DNA from: WLNJ01 sp037131165
Lineage (GTDB): Bacteria > Actinomycetota > Thermoleophilia > Solirubrobacterales > Solirubrobacteraceae
DNA length: 61,383 bases
Reading direction: 5' to 3'
Assembly: GCA_037131165.1 (NCBI GenBank)
Contig: JBAXRO010000004.1
Span: 1 to 61,383 of the forward strand
Both the position numbers and the translations under genes were made by a program. Under the pieces are notes generated by a model. The model saw nothing but the letters and a program-made list of their open reading frames with translations, made no database searches and was not told where the DNA came from. Every line of letters begins with the position of its first letter. Position 1 is the stretch's first letter. Of this stretch, positions 42,548 to 52,068 are shown piece by piece.

Positions 42548-44201
42548 GTTGCTTTCGATTCGCGGACCGGGCCGCGGGTCGCCGTACGATAGCGCACGCT
42601 TGCTCGCAGAGAACGCCGCTGAAACGGAGGGCCGCCCGGCCCGTGTTGCAAGGAACACGGCGATCTTCGCCGTGGCGACCTCGCTTTCCCGCGCCGTGGG
42701 CCTCGCACGCGAGGTGATCGCGTCGAGTTACTTCGGCACCAGCGGGTCGTTCTCGGCGTTCACGCTGGCCTTCCAGGTCCCCAACCTCGTCCGCAGCCTC
42801 GTGGCCGACGCAGCTCTCTCGGCAGCCTTTGTCCCCGTCTTCGTCGAGCTCCTGACCACGGGGCGCAAGCGGGAGGCTTTCAGGCTGGCCTCGACGATGA
42901 CGCTGATCATGCTCGTCGGCCTCGGGGGGCTGAGTGCGCTCTTCATCCTCTTCGCCTCGGCGATCATGCCGCTGTTCATCGGCTCGGCATTCACTCCCGC
43001 TCTGACCGACCTGACGATCGGCCTCTCCCAGGTGCTGTTTCCGATCCTCGTAATGCTCGGGATCAACGGGCTGCTCGTCGGGATCCTCAATGCCCGCGAC
43101 CACTTCGCCGTCCCGGCGTTTGCTCCCGTCGTGTGGAACCTCGTGATCATCGGATTCCTCGTTCTGCTCCGCCCGCAGCTGAGCCCGTCCGACCAGATCT
43201 ACGCTTACGCGATCGGCGTGCTCGTCGCGACGCTTGTCCAGCTGCTGATGGTGCTGCCCGTGTTGCCGAGGGTCGGGTTTCGCTTCGAGCTTGCGTTCGA
43301 CTGGCGCAATCCCCACGTCCGTCAGGTCTTCAGGTTGATGCTGCCGGTGATCGTCGGCCTCGGCGTGATCAACATCGACCTGCTGATCAACAGCGCAGTC
43401 GGCACCCTCATCAGCGAGCAGGCACCGAGGGCGATCGACGCCGCCTTCCGCATTTACATGCTGCCCCAAGGCGTCTTCTCGGTGGCCGTTGCGACCGTAC
43501 TCTTTCCCAGCCTCGGCAGGCTCGTCACCCAGCGCGACACCGATGGGCTGAGGGCCCTGCAAGCCCGGGGCACCAGACTGATCCTGCTGGTGCTGATCCC
43601 GGCAGCTGCCCTGATGATGGTGCTGGCGGTGCCGATCACGAGGCTCGTGTTCCAGCGGGGCCAATTCGACTCCGAGTCGACCGACCTTGTCGCCCAGGCG
43701 CTCGTCTGGTTCGCGGTCAGCATGCCGTTCGCCGGGATCAACCTGCTCCTGACGCGGACCTTCTTCGCACTGCGCAAGGCGTGGATCCCGACCGGGCTCG
43801 CGATCGGTGCGCTCTGCCTCAACGCCGCACTCAGCTTCGCTCTCTACAAGCCTCTCGGCGTGGCCGGCCCGGTGATCGGCACCGCGACGGGCAGCATCGC
43901 GATGAGCTTCGGCCAGCTCTGGTTCCTCAGGTCGAGGCTGGGCGGAGTCGAGGCCCGTCCGTTGCTGGCCGCCGTAGTGAAGATGGCCGTCGCATCGGCG
44001 CTCGCGGCAGCCGCTGCGTGGGGATTCTGGAACCTGCTCGATCAGGCATTCGGCCGCGCACTCTGGGCGCAGCTGGTGAGCGTCGGCGGCGGCCTCGCCG
44101 TCGGACTGCTCCTCTACACGGCGGTTGTGCTCGCGCTGCGTGAGAAGGACGCGCTGATGGCAGTCGGGCGGGTCCGCGCGGCAATCGCGGCTCGCCGCTG
44201 A
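42546..44201 (+). CDS. murJ: Lipid II flippase MurJ (MviN family)
   Basis: About 551 aa. Moves lipid II across the membrane for cell-wall synthesis. Family motifs: ARNTAIFAVATSLSRAVGLA, AFQVPNLVRSLVADAALSAA FVPVF split over helices 1-2, and 13-14 membrane segments. ATG 42546 shares CATG with the rpsT start on the other strand, leaving no leader. TTG 42600, just after TACGAT (42585-42590, a possible -10), is a credible alternative start giving a near-leaderless mRNA. Confidence 0.9.
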   Translation: MLLSIRGPGRGSPYDSARLLAENAAETEGRPARVARNTAIFAVATSLSRAVGLAREVIASSYFGTSGSFSAFTLAFQVPNLVRSLVADAALSAAFVPVFVELLTTGRKREAFRLASTMTLIMLVGLGGLSALFILFASAIMPLFIGSAFTPALTDLTIGLSQVLFPILVMLGINGLLVGILNARDHFAVPAFAPVVWNLVIIGFLVLLRPQLSPSDQIYAYAIGVLVATLVQLLMVLPVLPRVGFRFELAFDWRNPHVRQVFRLMLPVIVGLGVINIDLLINSAVGTLISEQAPRAIDAAFRIYMLPQGVFSVAVATVLFPSLGRLVTQRDTDGLRALQARGTRLILLVLIPAAALMMVLAVPITRLVFQRGQFDSESTDLVAQALVWFAVSMPFAGINLLLTRTFFALRKAWIPTGLAIGALCLNAALSFALYKPLGVAGPVIGTATGSIAMSFGQLWFLRSRLGGVEARPLLAAVVKMAVASALAAAAAWGFWNLLDQAFGRALWAQLVSVGGGLAVGLLLYTAVVLALREKDALMAVGRVRAAIAARR

Positions 44202-44274
44202 ACCCGACTGGAGAACCCGCAGTTAGCGGCAAGATCCGATGCGGCGCAGCCGGGCCGCTGACTACCCTCGGACC

Positions 44275-45054
44275 ATGGTCGAATCGGGCACTCCGGACGA
44301 ACCGCTCAGGGCGGGTCTCTTCACCGGCCTCCCGGACCGCGATGCGCCCTGCCCCTACGGCGAGTGCGATGGGGACGGATGGGTCGTGGACGCTGCAACG
44401 AGGAGCGCGACCCCCTGCCGTTGCCGGCCGCAGCGCCAGGCCGCCGTGCGGACCAAGGCCTTGGCCCGCGAGATCCCCGAGCGCTACCGCCACCTCGGCC
44501 CCAACAGCCCCGAGATCGAGGAGCTCGCAACCCGCGCCCCGACCGAAGTGAGGTCGGTCAGACGGTTCTGCGAGACGATCCCCGAGAGGCTCGACAGGGG
44601 AGAGGGTCTCGGCTTCTACGGGCCGCCGGGCACCGGCAAGACGATGCTCGCATTCCTGATCTCCAAGGCGGCGCTAAATGCCGGCAGGACGGTCGCTGTC
44701 TTCTCGTTCCCGCGGTTGCTGGCGGCTATCCGAGACTCGTACCGCGAGGACGCATCCGACGGCTACGGCGCATTCCTCGACCGACTCGTCGAGGTCGACC
44801 TGCTCCAACTCGACGACCTCGGAGCCGAACGGCCCACCGACTGGGCCGCGGAGCAGATCTTCCTTCTGATCGACGGGCGTTACGAAGCGAAGCGGTCGGT
44901 CGTGTACACGACCAACCTCGGCGCCGCTGACGACGGCGAGACCCTGGAGGAGAGGATCGGTCACAGGACCGCCTCGCGCCTGGCCCAGATGACCTCTCCG
45001 GTCCCGCTGTTCGGAGCCGACCAGCGCATCTCCCTGACGCCGGATCTCCCCTGA
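44275..45054 (+). CDS. DnaC/DnaI-like AAA+ ATPase
   Basis: 259 aa from ATG 44275. Cys-rich N-terminus (CPYGECDGDGWV...CRCRPQ) resembling the zinc-binding region of DnaI-type loaders. Walker A GPPGTGKT, Walker B LLQLDDLGAE, sensor region VVYTTNLG, and an Arg finger candidate in GHRTASRLAQM. It likely loads replicative helicase, although IstB-type relatives exist; no transposase is near, which favours the chromosomal loader role. Confidence 0.8.
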   Translation: MVESGTPDEPLRAGLFTGLPDRDAPCPYGECDGDGWVVDAATRSATPCRCRPQRQAAVRTKALAREIPERYRHLGPNSPEIEELATRAPTEVRSVRRFCETIPERLDRGEGLGFYGPPGTGKTMLAFLISKAALNAGRTVAVFSFPRLLAAIRDSYREDASDGYGAFLDRLVEVDLLQLDDLGAERPTDWAAEQIFLLIDGRYEAKRSVVYTTNLGAADDGETLEERIGHRTASRLAQMTSPVPLFGADQRISLTPDLP

Positions 45055-45098
45055 GCACCCGGCCGCGGCCCTTCCGGCCGTACTCTTGACGCGGAGCC

Positions 45099-46925
45099 AT
45101 GTCCGACCAGTCAAAGATCCGCAACTTCTCGATCATCGCCCACATCGACCACGGGAAGTCGACTCTGGCCGACCGTATCCTTGAAGTTACGCGCACGGTC
45201 GAGGCCCGCGACATGCGTGCTCAGCTGCTCGACTCGATGGACCTCGAGCGCGAGCGGGGGATCACGATCAAGGCCCAGGCGGTCAGGGTGCTCTACGACG
45301 CCCAAGACGGCGAGACCTACACGCTCCACCTGATCGACACGCCAGGCCACGTCGACTTCACCTATGAGGTGTCCCGTTCGCTTGCGGCGTGCGAGGGGGC
45401 GCTGCTGGTCGTCGATGCCTCTCAGGGAGTCGAGGCGCAGACGGTCGCCAACACCTACCTCGCCGTCGACTCGGGACTCGAGCTGATCCCGTGCCTGAAC
45501 AAGATCGACCTGCCCGGGTCGGAGCCGGAGCGGGTCGCGTCCGAGGTCAGCGAGCTGATCGGCGAGGACCCGGCCGAGGTGCGCAGGATCAGCGCCAAGA
45601 CAGGCGACGGGGTGACCGAGGTGTTGGAGGAGCTCGTCAAGCGGGTACCGGCTCCGGAGGGTGATCTCGACGCCCCGGCGAGGGCGTTGATCTTCGACTC
45701 GGAGTTCGACCAATACCGCGGCGTGATCGCATACGTGAGGGTTGTCGACGGCGTGCTCAAGCAGGGCGAGCAGATCCTCGCGATGCAGAACGGAACAAAG
45801 GCCGACATCGACGAGATCGGTGTCTTCACCCCGCGGATGACCAAGCTCAGCCAGATGTCGGCCGGCGAGGTCGGTTACGTGATCACCGGGATCAAGGACG
45901 TCACGAAGCTGCGGGTCGGCGACACCCTGACCAATGCCACCCGGCCGGCAACGGACCCGCTCCCGGGCTACCGCGATGTCAAGCCGATGGTCTTCTGTGG
46001 TCTGTTCCCGACCGACAGCGACGATTACCCCAGCCTGCGCGACGCGCTCGAGAAGCTCTCGCTCAACGACGCCGCGCTCTCATGGGAGCCCGAGACATCC
46101 GATGCACTCGGGTTTGGCTTCCGCTGCGGGTTCCTGGGGCTGTTGCACATGGACATCGTCAGGGAGAGGCTGGAGCGCGAGTACGACCTCGACCTGCTTG
46201 CGACGATGCCGTCGGTGGAGTTCGCCGTGACTCTGCGAAACGGCGAGGAGCTCAACGTCCACAACCCGAACGAGATGCCCGACCCCGGTTCGATCGAGGT
46301 GATCAGCGAGCCCTGCATCGCCGCTTCGGTCGTCACGCCGAAGGAATACATCGGCGCCGTGATGGAACTCTGCCAGGAGCGCAGGGGGACCCACACCGGG
46401 ATGCAGTTCCTCTCGGCCGAGAGGGTCCAGCTGACCTACGAGCTGCCGCTGGCCGAGGTCGTCCTCGACTTCTTCGACCAGCTCAAGTCCCGAACGAGGG
46501 GTTACGCGTCGCTCGACTACGAGATCTCGGAGATGCGCGATGCCGACATGGTGAAGCTCGACGTCATGCTCGCCGGCGACCCGGTGGATGCGCTCTCGAT
46601 GATCGTCCACCGCGACAAGGCCTACGACGCCGGCCGGTTGATGACGGAGCGGCTCGCCGAGAGGATCCCGCGCCAGCAGTACGACGTGCCGGTGCAGGCT
46701 GCCCTCGGGGCGAAGATCATCGCGAGGGAGACGATCAAGGCCTTCCGCAAGGACGTGACTGCGAAGTGCTACGGCGGCGACATCAGCCGCAAGCGCAAGC
46801 TGCTCCAGAAGCAGAAGGAAGGCAAGAAGCGAATGAAGCAGGTCGGGAGGGTTGAGATCCCTCAGGAGGCCTTCCTCGCCGTCCTCGAGCTCGGCGACGG
46901 CAGCGACTCGGGCAAGGGGCGTTGA
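45099..46925 (+). CDS. lepA: Elongation factor 4 (LepA)
   Basis: 608 aa translational GTPase that acts on ribosomes under stress. G1 AHIDHGKSTLADR, switch I GITIKAQAV, G3 DTPGHVDFTYEV, G4 NKIDLPG, then the EF4-specific C-terminus (DVTAKCYGGDISRKRKLLQK). Full length. It starts 44 bases after the ATPase gene and ends 37 bases before hrcA. Confidence 0.97.
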   Translation: MSDQSKIRNFSIIAHIDHGKSTLADRILEVTRTVEARDMRAQLLDSMDLERERGITIKAQAVRVLYDAQDGETYTLHLIDTPGHVDFTYEVSRSLAACEGALLVVDASQGVEAQTVANTYLAVDSGLELIPCLNKIDLPGSEPERVASEVSELIGEDPAEVRRISAKTGDGVTEVLEELVKRVPAPEGDLDAPARALIFDSEFDQYRGVIAYVRVVDGVLKQGEQILAMQNGTKADIDEIGVFTPRMTKLSQMSAGEVGYVITGIKDVTKLRVGDTLTNATRPATDPLPGYRDVKPMVFCGLFPTDSDDYPSLRDALEKLSLNDAALSWEPETSDALGFGFRCGFLGLLHMDIVRERLEREYDLDLLATMPSVEFAVTLRNGEELNVHNPNEMPDPGSIEVISEPCIAASVVTPKEYIGAVMELCQERRGTHTGMQFLSAERVQLTYELPLAEVVLDFFDQLKSRTRGYASLDYEISEMRDADMVKLDVMLAGDPVDALSMIVHRDKAYDAGRLMTERLAERIPRQQYDVPVQAALGAKIIARETIKAFRKDVTAKCYGGDISRKRKLLQKQKEGKKRMKQVGRVEIPQEAFLAVLELGDGSDSGKGR

Positions 46926-46962
46926 GCCGCCGGATGCTGCCTCCACGCCTATCCTCCGAGGC

Positions 46963-47976
46963 GTGATCCTAAGCGACAGACAGGAGACGGTCCTCGGACT
47001 CGTGGTCGAGCAATACCTCGTGGACGCCCAGCCGGTCGGCTCCAAGGCCTTGGCCGGGAGTCTCGACTGTGCTCCGTCGACCGTCCGGGCCGAGCTGGCG
47101 GGGCTCGAGGATCTCGGCCTCCTCGACCATCCCCATACCTCCGCAGGGCGGGTCCCGACCGAGGCCGGCTACCGATTCGTGGTGGACCGCCTGCTCCGCC
47201 GCCGCGACCTCGGCCCGAGGATCACGGTTGGGCTCGAGCGCCACGAGCTCGACGAGGCGATGAGGGCAGCGACGGAGCAGCTTGCCGAAGCGACCGAACT
47301 GCTCGCGATCGTCACCGCCCCGCCGCTGACCACCTCGACCGTCAGGCACGTCGAGCTGCTCCAGCTCCAACCCCAGGTCCTGATGGTGGTCGTGATCACC
47401 TCGAACGGCGGTGTCAGCAAGCGGGTGCTTCCGCTCGACAGCCCGCTCGATCCCGGTCTGGTCGATTGGGCTGCGAGCTTCCTCAACGAGCGGCTGGTCG
47501 GCCTCGGCTTCGGCTCGCGGATGATCCGCTCGAAGCTCACCGAACAGTCGCTCGATTCCCGCGAGCGCCATTTCGTCGAGCTGCTGCAGGCGGCTTTCTC
47601 AGACCTCGCCGACGCATCGGCCGACTCGCTGTTCGTCGACGGTGCGACCCGGATGGTCGAAGACCACAGGCTCGCCGGGGAGACCGAGGTCGGGAGCGTC
47701 GTGGCGATGCTCGAGCGTCGGGTCGAGTTGCTCGCAGCCCTGCGGGACGCGATCCCCGAGCCCGACGTGCTCGTCAGGATCGGGACTGAGAACGCCCAGC
47801 CCGCGATGCGCTCGATGGCGATGGTTGCCGCCGGCTACGGGCCGGCGAGGAGATCGGTCGGGACCGTGTCGGTGCTCGGCCCGGTGCGGATGGACTACGC
47901 ACTGGCGATCGGGGCCGTCAGGTCGGCATCGGCCGAACTTTCGCGTGTCGTCGAGGACGTCTACGACGCGGACTGA
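46963..47976 (+). CDS. hrcA: Heat-inducible transcription repressor HrcA
   Basis: 337 aa from GTG 46963 (ILSDRQETVLGLVVEQYL). N-terminal winged helix (PVGSKALAGSLDCAPSTVRA, GLLDHPHTSAGRVPTEAGYR) binds CIRCE operators; the C-terminal GAF-like domain ends MAMVAAGYGPARRSVGTVSV. It is followed 11 bases later by dnaJ. I saw no CIRCE inverted repeat upstream here; its targets probably lie elsewhere (groE, dnaK). Confidence 0.94.
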   Translation: MILSDRQETVLGLVVEQYLVDAQPVGSKALAGSLDCAPSTVRAELAGLEDLGLLDHPHTSAGRVPTEAGYRFVVDRLLRRRDLGPRITVGLERHELDEAMRAATEQLAEATELLAIVTAPPLTTSTVRHVELLQLQPQVLMVVVITSNGGVSKRVLPLDSPLDPGLVDWAASFLNERLVGLGFGSRMIRSKLTEQSLDSRERHFVELLQAAFSDLADASADSLFVDGATRMVEDHRLAGETEVGSVVAMLERRVELLAALRDAIPEPDVLVRIGTENAQPAMRSMAMVAAGYGPARRSVGTVSVLGPVRMDYALAIGAVRSASAELSRVVEDVYDAD

Positions 47977-47987
47977 CCGGGGACAGG

Positions 47988-49097
47988 GTGCCGAGAGATC
48001 ACTACGAGGTGCTCGGGGTCGAGCGTGATGCCGGCGAGGACGAGATCCGCAAGGCGTTCCGCCGGCTCGCACGCGAGCTGCACCCCGACGTGAACCCCGA
48101 TCCCTCCGCCGAGGAGCGGTTCAAGGAATTGGCCGAGGCATATGAAGTCCTGTCCGACGCGCAGCGGCGCGAGACCTACGACCGCTACGGCCACGAGGGC
48201 CTCTCAGGGCAGGGTTGGTCGCCGGGGTTCGAGTCGTTCGGGTCGTTCAGCGACCTGTTCTCCGCCTTTTTCGGAGGTGGCCAGAGCGGTGGTCCGCGCC
48301 AGGGCGACGACATCGGCGTCGCCGTCTCGTTGAGTCTCGCCGAGGCCTTTTCCGGGACTCGCAGGGAGCTCCAATACGACTCGATCCTCCAATGTGCGAC
48401 CTGCTCGGGAAACGGGGCGGCTCCAGGGACCGAGCTGAAGACCTGTTCGAAGTGCGGCGGCCAGGGGGCGGTGCGAAGCGTCCAGAGGACGCCCTTCGGG
48501 CAGATGGTCAGCGAGTCCGCCTGCCCGGCCTGCGGCGGAGCCGGAAAGGCGCCCGAGACGCCGTGCCCGGACTGCTCAGGGCAGGGCAGGGTTCGCGGCA
48601 GCGAGTCGGTGGAAGTCGAGATCCCTTCCGGGATCGACGACGGCCAGCGGATCAGGGTTGCGGGCAGGGGCCACGCCGGGCAGGCCGGCGGTCCTCCCGG
48701 CGACCTCTACGTCGTCGTCCAGATGCAACCGGACGAGCGCTTCGTCCGCGACGGCAAGGACCTCGTCTCGGTGGTCGACGTCTCGATCGCCAAGGCCGCG
48801 CTCGGGACCTCCGTGACGCTGGACGGTGTCGACGGCGAAGTCGTGATCGAGGTGCCGGCGGGGACTCAGCCCGGAGCTGTCATTTCGATTTCGGGTCGCG
48901 GAATGCCGTCGCTCCGCGGAGGGCGCCGTGGTGACCTGCGGGCCGTCGTCTCTGTGCACGTCCCCGAACGGCTCGATCCCGAGCAGCGGGCCGCGCTGGC
49001 CAGCCTCGCCGAGACCCTTCCCGATGCACCGGAGAAACAGCCGGGCCTGTTCGACCGCATCCGACGCGCAGTCGCCGGCGCGGCCGGCGGAAGCTGA
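47988..49097 (+). CDS. dnaJ: Chaperone DnaJ
   Basis: 369 aa, GTG start. J domain 1-65 with HPD at 32-34 (ELHPDVNPDPS) stimulates DnaK ATPase. A G/F-rich region (FGSFSDLFSAFFGGG) and four CxxCxGxG zinc repeats follow (CATCSGNG, CSKCGGQG, CPACGGAG, CPDCSGQG). The C-terminal substrate-binding domains (GDLYVVVQMQPDERFVRDG) complete the protein. Pairing with hrcA and prmA is common in Gram-positives. Confidence 0.97.
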   Translation: MPRDHYEVLGVERDAGEDEIRKAFRRLARELHPDVNPDPSAEERFKELAEAYEVLSDAQRRETYDRYGHEGLSGQGWSPGFESFGSFSDLFSAFFGGGQSGGPRQGDDIGVAVSLSLAEAFSGTRRELQYDSILQCATCSGNGAAPGTELKTCSKCGGQGAVRSVQRTPFGQMVSESACPACGGAGKAPETPCPDCSGQGRVRGSESVEVEIPSGIDDGQRIRVAGRGHAGQAGGPPGDLYVVVQMQPDERFVRDGKDLVSVVDVSIAKAALGTSVTLDGVDGEVVIEVPAGTQPGAVISISGRGMPSLRGGRRGDLRAVVSVHVPERLDPEQRAALASLAETLPDAPEKQPGLFDRIRRAVAGAAGGS

Positions 49098-49101
49098 ACC
49101 G

Positions 49102-49908
49102 TTGCTCCGCCTTGCGCTTCGTGTCCGCCCCGAGGATGCGGAGGTCGTCCTCGCTGAACTGCTGGAGATCGCGCCATCCGGGGTCGAGGAGGTCGAAGGC
49201 GACGGCTGGGTCGAGTACGCCGTCTACGGCGCTCCCGGAGAGCTGCCATCGCTCCCCGACCTGGAGGCAACGGCCGGAGGCGCACTGGTCGAGGTCGTGA
49301 CGACCGAAGTGGACGACGACTGGGCGGAGCGCTGGCGCGAGTTCCACAAGCCGCTGGTCCTCGAGGGGCTGCTCAGGGTCAGGCCACCGTGGGAGCCGAA
49401 GGGCGAGGAGGCGCACGACATCGTGGTCGACCCGGGGCGCGCATTCGGCACCGGCGCCCACCCGACGACGAGCCTCTGCCTCGGGTTGCTGCTCGGTCTC
49501 GAGCCGCGAGGCTCGCTGCTCGACCTCGGCTGCGGCTCCGGTGTGCTCGCGATCCTCGCCGCCCGGCTCGGCTTCGCCCCTGTGCTCGCAGCCGATAACG
49601 ATCTTCTGGCGGTCGAGGCCACCGCCGAGAATGCCTTGGTCAATTCGGTCGAGATGGGCGTTCGCAGGGTCGACCTGCGAACCGACCCGGTTCCGGAGGC
49701 CGAGACGCTCGTTGCGAACATCCTCGCTCCGGTGCTGGTCGAACTGGCGGGGCGGATCGGCTCCCACCGGCCCGAGAGGGTGATTCTCTCCGGGATCCTC
49801 GACGACCAGGCCGACCGGGTCCTCTCGGCGTGGCAGCCTCTCGGCTACCACGAGACCGAGCGGGTGTCGAACTCCGGCTGGACGGCACTCGGTCTGACCC
49901 GGCCCTGA
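49102..49908 (+). CDS. prmA: Ribosomal protein L11 methyltransferase
   Basis: 268 aa from TTG 49102, 4 bases after dnaJ. An N-terminal beta-rich recognition domain, then the SAM-binding core: DPGRAFGTGAHPTTSLCL, LLDLGCGSGVLAILAARLG and NILAPVLVEL, the PrmA-specific NxLA-type motif. Methylates L11. The start is chosen by position and the GGCGGAAG upstream. Confidence 0.9.
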   Translation: MLRLALRVRPEDAEVVLAELLEIAPSGVEEVEGDGWVEYAVYGAPGELPSLPDLEATAGGALVEVVTTEVDDDWAERWREFHKPLVLEGLLRVRPPWEPKGEEAHDIVVDPGRAFGTGAHPTTSLCLGLLLGLEPRGSLLDLGCGSGVLAILAARLGFAPVLAADNDLLAVEATAENALVNSVEMGVRRVDLRTDPVPEAETLVANILAPVLVELAGRIGSHRPERVILSGILDDQADRVLSAWQPLGYHETERVSNSGWTALGLTRP

Positions 49909-49918
49909 GGCCGCCGGG

Positions 49919-50572
49919 TCAAGCCAGAACTTCGCGGGAGCTGCGGGCCTCGGCGATGTGGGCCACGAGCCGTGCGGCTGCGTCGGCCGGTTCTTCCTTA
50001 CCGTCCGGCGACATCCCGGTCCGAACCCATCCTGGATCGAAGCTGAAGACGGCAACTCCCTTGCCTCCGACTTCCTGACGGAGGGTCTGGGTCATCGAAG
50101 CGAGTGCGGCCTTCGCCCCGGCGTAGGCCCCAAGGTCGCGGCGGCCGCCGGCGATCGAAGTCGTAACGGTCGCGATCACGCCGGAGCCACGCTCCGCCAT
50201 CGCCGGAGCGACGCGTCCTGCGAGGCTGATCGGGGCGATCGCGTTCACCTGAAACGAAGTGTCGAGGTCGTCGAGCGAGAGGGCGGACGTCGGGCCGGAG
50301 ACCTTGACCCCTGCGACGCAGGCGAGGACGTCGATCCGGCCGTGCCTCTCGATCACCTCGTCGGCGAGCCTGAGCGCGTGAGCCGGGTCCGACAGGTCGC
50401 ACGGATGGACGCTCGTGCGCTCCCCGATCCGGGCCGCGAGCTCATGCAGCTCGGGCTCGCGCCGAGCTGACAGGGCGACCGTAGCCCCGCCGGCAGCGAG
50501 CTGCAGGGCCACTTCGCGCCCAATGCCTCCGGAGGCTCCGGTTACGAGGCAGATCCGGTCGGAAAAATCCAT
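49919..50572 (-). CDS. Short-chain dehydrogenase/reductase
   Basis: 217 aa NAD(P)-dependent oxidoreductase. TGASGGIGRE nucleotide-binding loop at residues 11-20, CDLSD acidic loop, CVAGV in place of the usual NNAG, and the catalytic YAGAK with Ser upstream (TTSIAGG). Substrate unknown. Leftward, between prmA and yqeY. Confidence 0.85.
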   Translation of the reverse strand: MDFSDRICLVTGASGGIGREVALQLAAGGATVALSARREPELHELAARIGERTSVHPCDLSDPAHALRLADEVIERHGRIDVLACVAGVKVSGPTSALSLDDLDTSFQVNAIAPISLAGRVAPAMAERGSGVIATVTTSIAGGRRDLGAYAGAKAALASMTQTLRQEVGGKGVAVFSFDPGWVRTGMSPDGKEEPADAAARLVAHIAEARSSREVLA

Positions 50573-50661
50573 CTACCGGTTTACGCGTCGCGGCCCGGCC
50601 GGGGATCAATGCCGGAGCGCCGTTTGCCACTCGCGGCCCGGCCCGGCTACCCTTCGATCCA

Positions 50662-51093
50662 ATGGAAGTCGCCGAGACGGTCAAGCAGGACATAACCACA
50701 GCAATGAAGGCGGGCGAGAAGGGTCGGGTTGGCGCGCTCAGGCTCCTGCTTTCGGAACTCCAGAAGGACGCGAAGGAAGGCCCCGGCGACGAGCTGGCCG
50801 TCCTCAGGCGGGAACGCAAGCGCAGGATCGAGGCGGCCGAGCAGTTCGAGAAGGGGAACCGGCCGGACCTGGCCGCCCCCGAGCTCGCCGAAGCGGAGAT
50901 GATCGCTGCTTACCTGCCGGCCGAATTGCCCGACGCCGAACTGGCGGAGATCGTTGCCCGGGCGGTCGAGTCGTCAGGGGCAAGCGGCCCGGGGGACATC
51001 GGAGCGGTGATGAAGGCAGCGATGGGCGAGGTCGCAGGCAGGGCTGACGGCAAGCGGGTCAACGCAGCGGCACGAGAGGCATTGGGTGCGTAG
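50662..51093 (+). CDS. yqeY: GatB/YqeY family protein
   Basis: 143 aa, helical. DITTAMKAGEKGRVGALRLL at the start and EMIAAYLPAELPDAELAEIV plus GDIGAVMKAAMGEVAGRADG at the end are family signatures. It resembles the tRNA-binding tail of GatB, and its cellular role is unclear. Overlaps phoH by 8 bases. Confidence 0.9.
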   Translation: MEVAETVKQDITTAMKAGEKGRVGALRLLLSELQKDAKEGPGDELAVLRRERKRRIEAAEQFEKGNRPDLAAPELAEAEMIAAYLPAELPDAELAEIVARAVESSGASGPGDIGAVMKAAMGEVAGRADGKRVNAAAREALGA

Positions 51094-52063
51094 GAGCATC
51101 GAGCTCGGCGACACCGCCGCGGTCGAGATCGCCGGTGAAGGCGACCGGGTGCTCAGGGCACTCGAAGAGGCTGCCGACTGTGAGATCCACCTGAGGGGCA
51201 ATGTCGTCACCCTCGATGGGGATGAGAGGGCGGTGAGCGGCGCGGAAGCCGTCGTCGTGGAGCTTGCCGATCTCGCGGAGCGCGGACACGCGCTCGAACC
51301 CGCGACTGTCTCGGCCGTCGTCGACGCCCTCGCTGTCGAGACTTCACCCGGGAGGGTCCTCGAGGACGTCGTCTGGTCGCGGGGGTCGGTCAGGATCGCC
51401 CCGAAGACAGTCACCCAGAAGGCCTACGTCGACGCGATCCGCCGGAATGCCGTGACCTTCGGGGTCGGGCCGGCGGGCACAGGCAAGACCTACCTTGCCG
51501 TGGCGATGGCTGCTGCGGCTCTCGCCCGGGGCGAGGTCAACAGGATCATCCTGACCCGCCCTGCAGTCGAAGCCGGCGAGCGGCTCGGCTTCCTGCCGGG
51601 GGACCTGATGGCGAAGGTCGATCCCTACCTGAGGCCGCTGTTCGACGCGCTCCACGACATGCTCGACGGTGAGACGGTCCAGAAGCACCTCGAGCGCGGT
51701 GCGATCGAGGTCGCGCCACTGGCCTTCATGAGGGGCCGAACCCTGAACGACAGCTTCATCATCCTCGACGAGGCCCAGAACACGACCCCGGAGCAGATGA
51801 AGATGTTCCTGACGCGGCTCGGGTTCGGGTCGAAGGTCGTCGTCAACGGGGACATCACCCAGATCGACCTCCCCGGCGGAGCCGACTCCGGGCTGGTCAA
51901 CGTCTCCGAAGTGCTCGAGGGAGTCGAGGAGATCGCCTTCGTCCGCTTTGGCGAGCAGGACGTCGTTCGCCACAGGCTGGTGCAGCGAATCGTCGCCGCC
52001 TACAGGGAGCACGGCAAGCGATCGGCTCCCGGCCTGCGCCCGGCCAGCCGTCGCGGCGCCTGA
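51086..52063 (+). CDS. phoH: PhoH-like ATPase
   Basis: 325 aa, GTG start. A KH-like N-terminal part (DCEIHLRGNVVTLDGDERAV) and a RecA/helicase-like ATPase with Walker A GPAGTGKTYLAVA and Walker B FIILDEAQNT. Typically precedes ybeY and acts in RNA metabolism (family knowledge). Five bases separate it from ybeY. Confidence 0.94.
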   Translation: MRRSIELGDTAAVEIAGEGDRVLRALEEAADCEIHLRGNVVTLDGDERAVSGAEAVVVELADLAERGHALEPATVSAVVDALAVETSPGRVLEDVVWSRGSVRIAPKTVTQKAYVDAIRRNAVTFGVGPAGTGKTYLAVAMAAAALARGEVNRIILTRPAVEAGERLGFLPGDLMAKVDPYLRPLFDALHDMLDGETVQKHLERGAIEVAPLAFMRGRTLNDSFIILDEAQNTTPEQMKMFLTRLGFGSKVVVNGDITQIDLPGGADSGLVNVSEVLEGVEEIAFVRFGEQDVVRHRLVQRIVAAYREHGKRSAPGLRPASRRGA

Positions 52064-52068
52064 ACCGA

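Noticed and set aside
46926..46962. CIRCE operator before hrcA
   Set aside because: No TTAGCACTC-like inverted repeat is present in the gap or nearby sequence.
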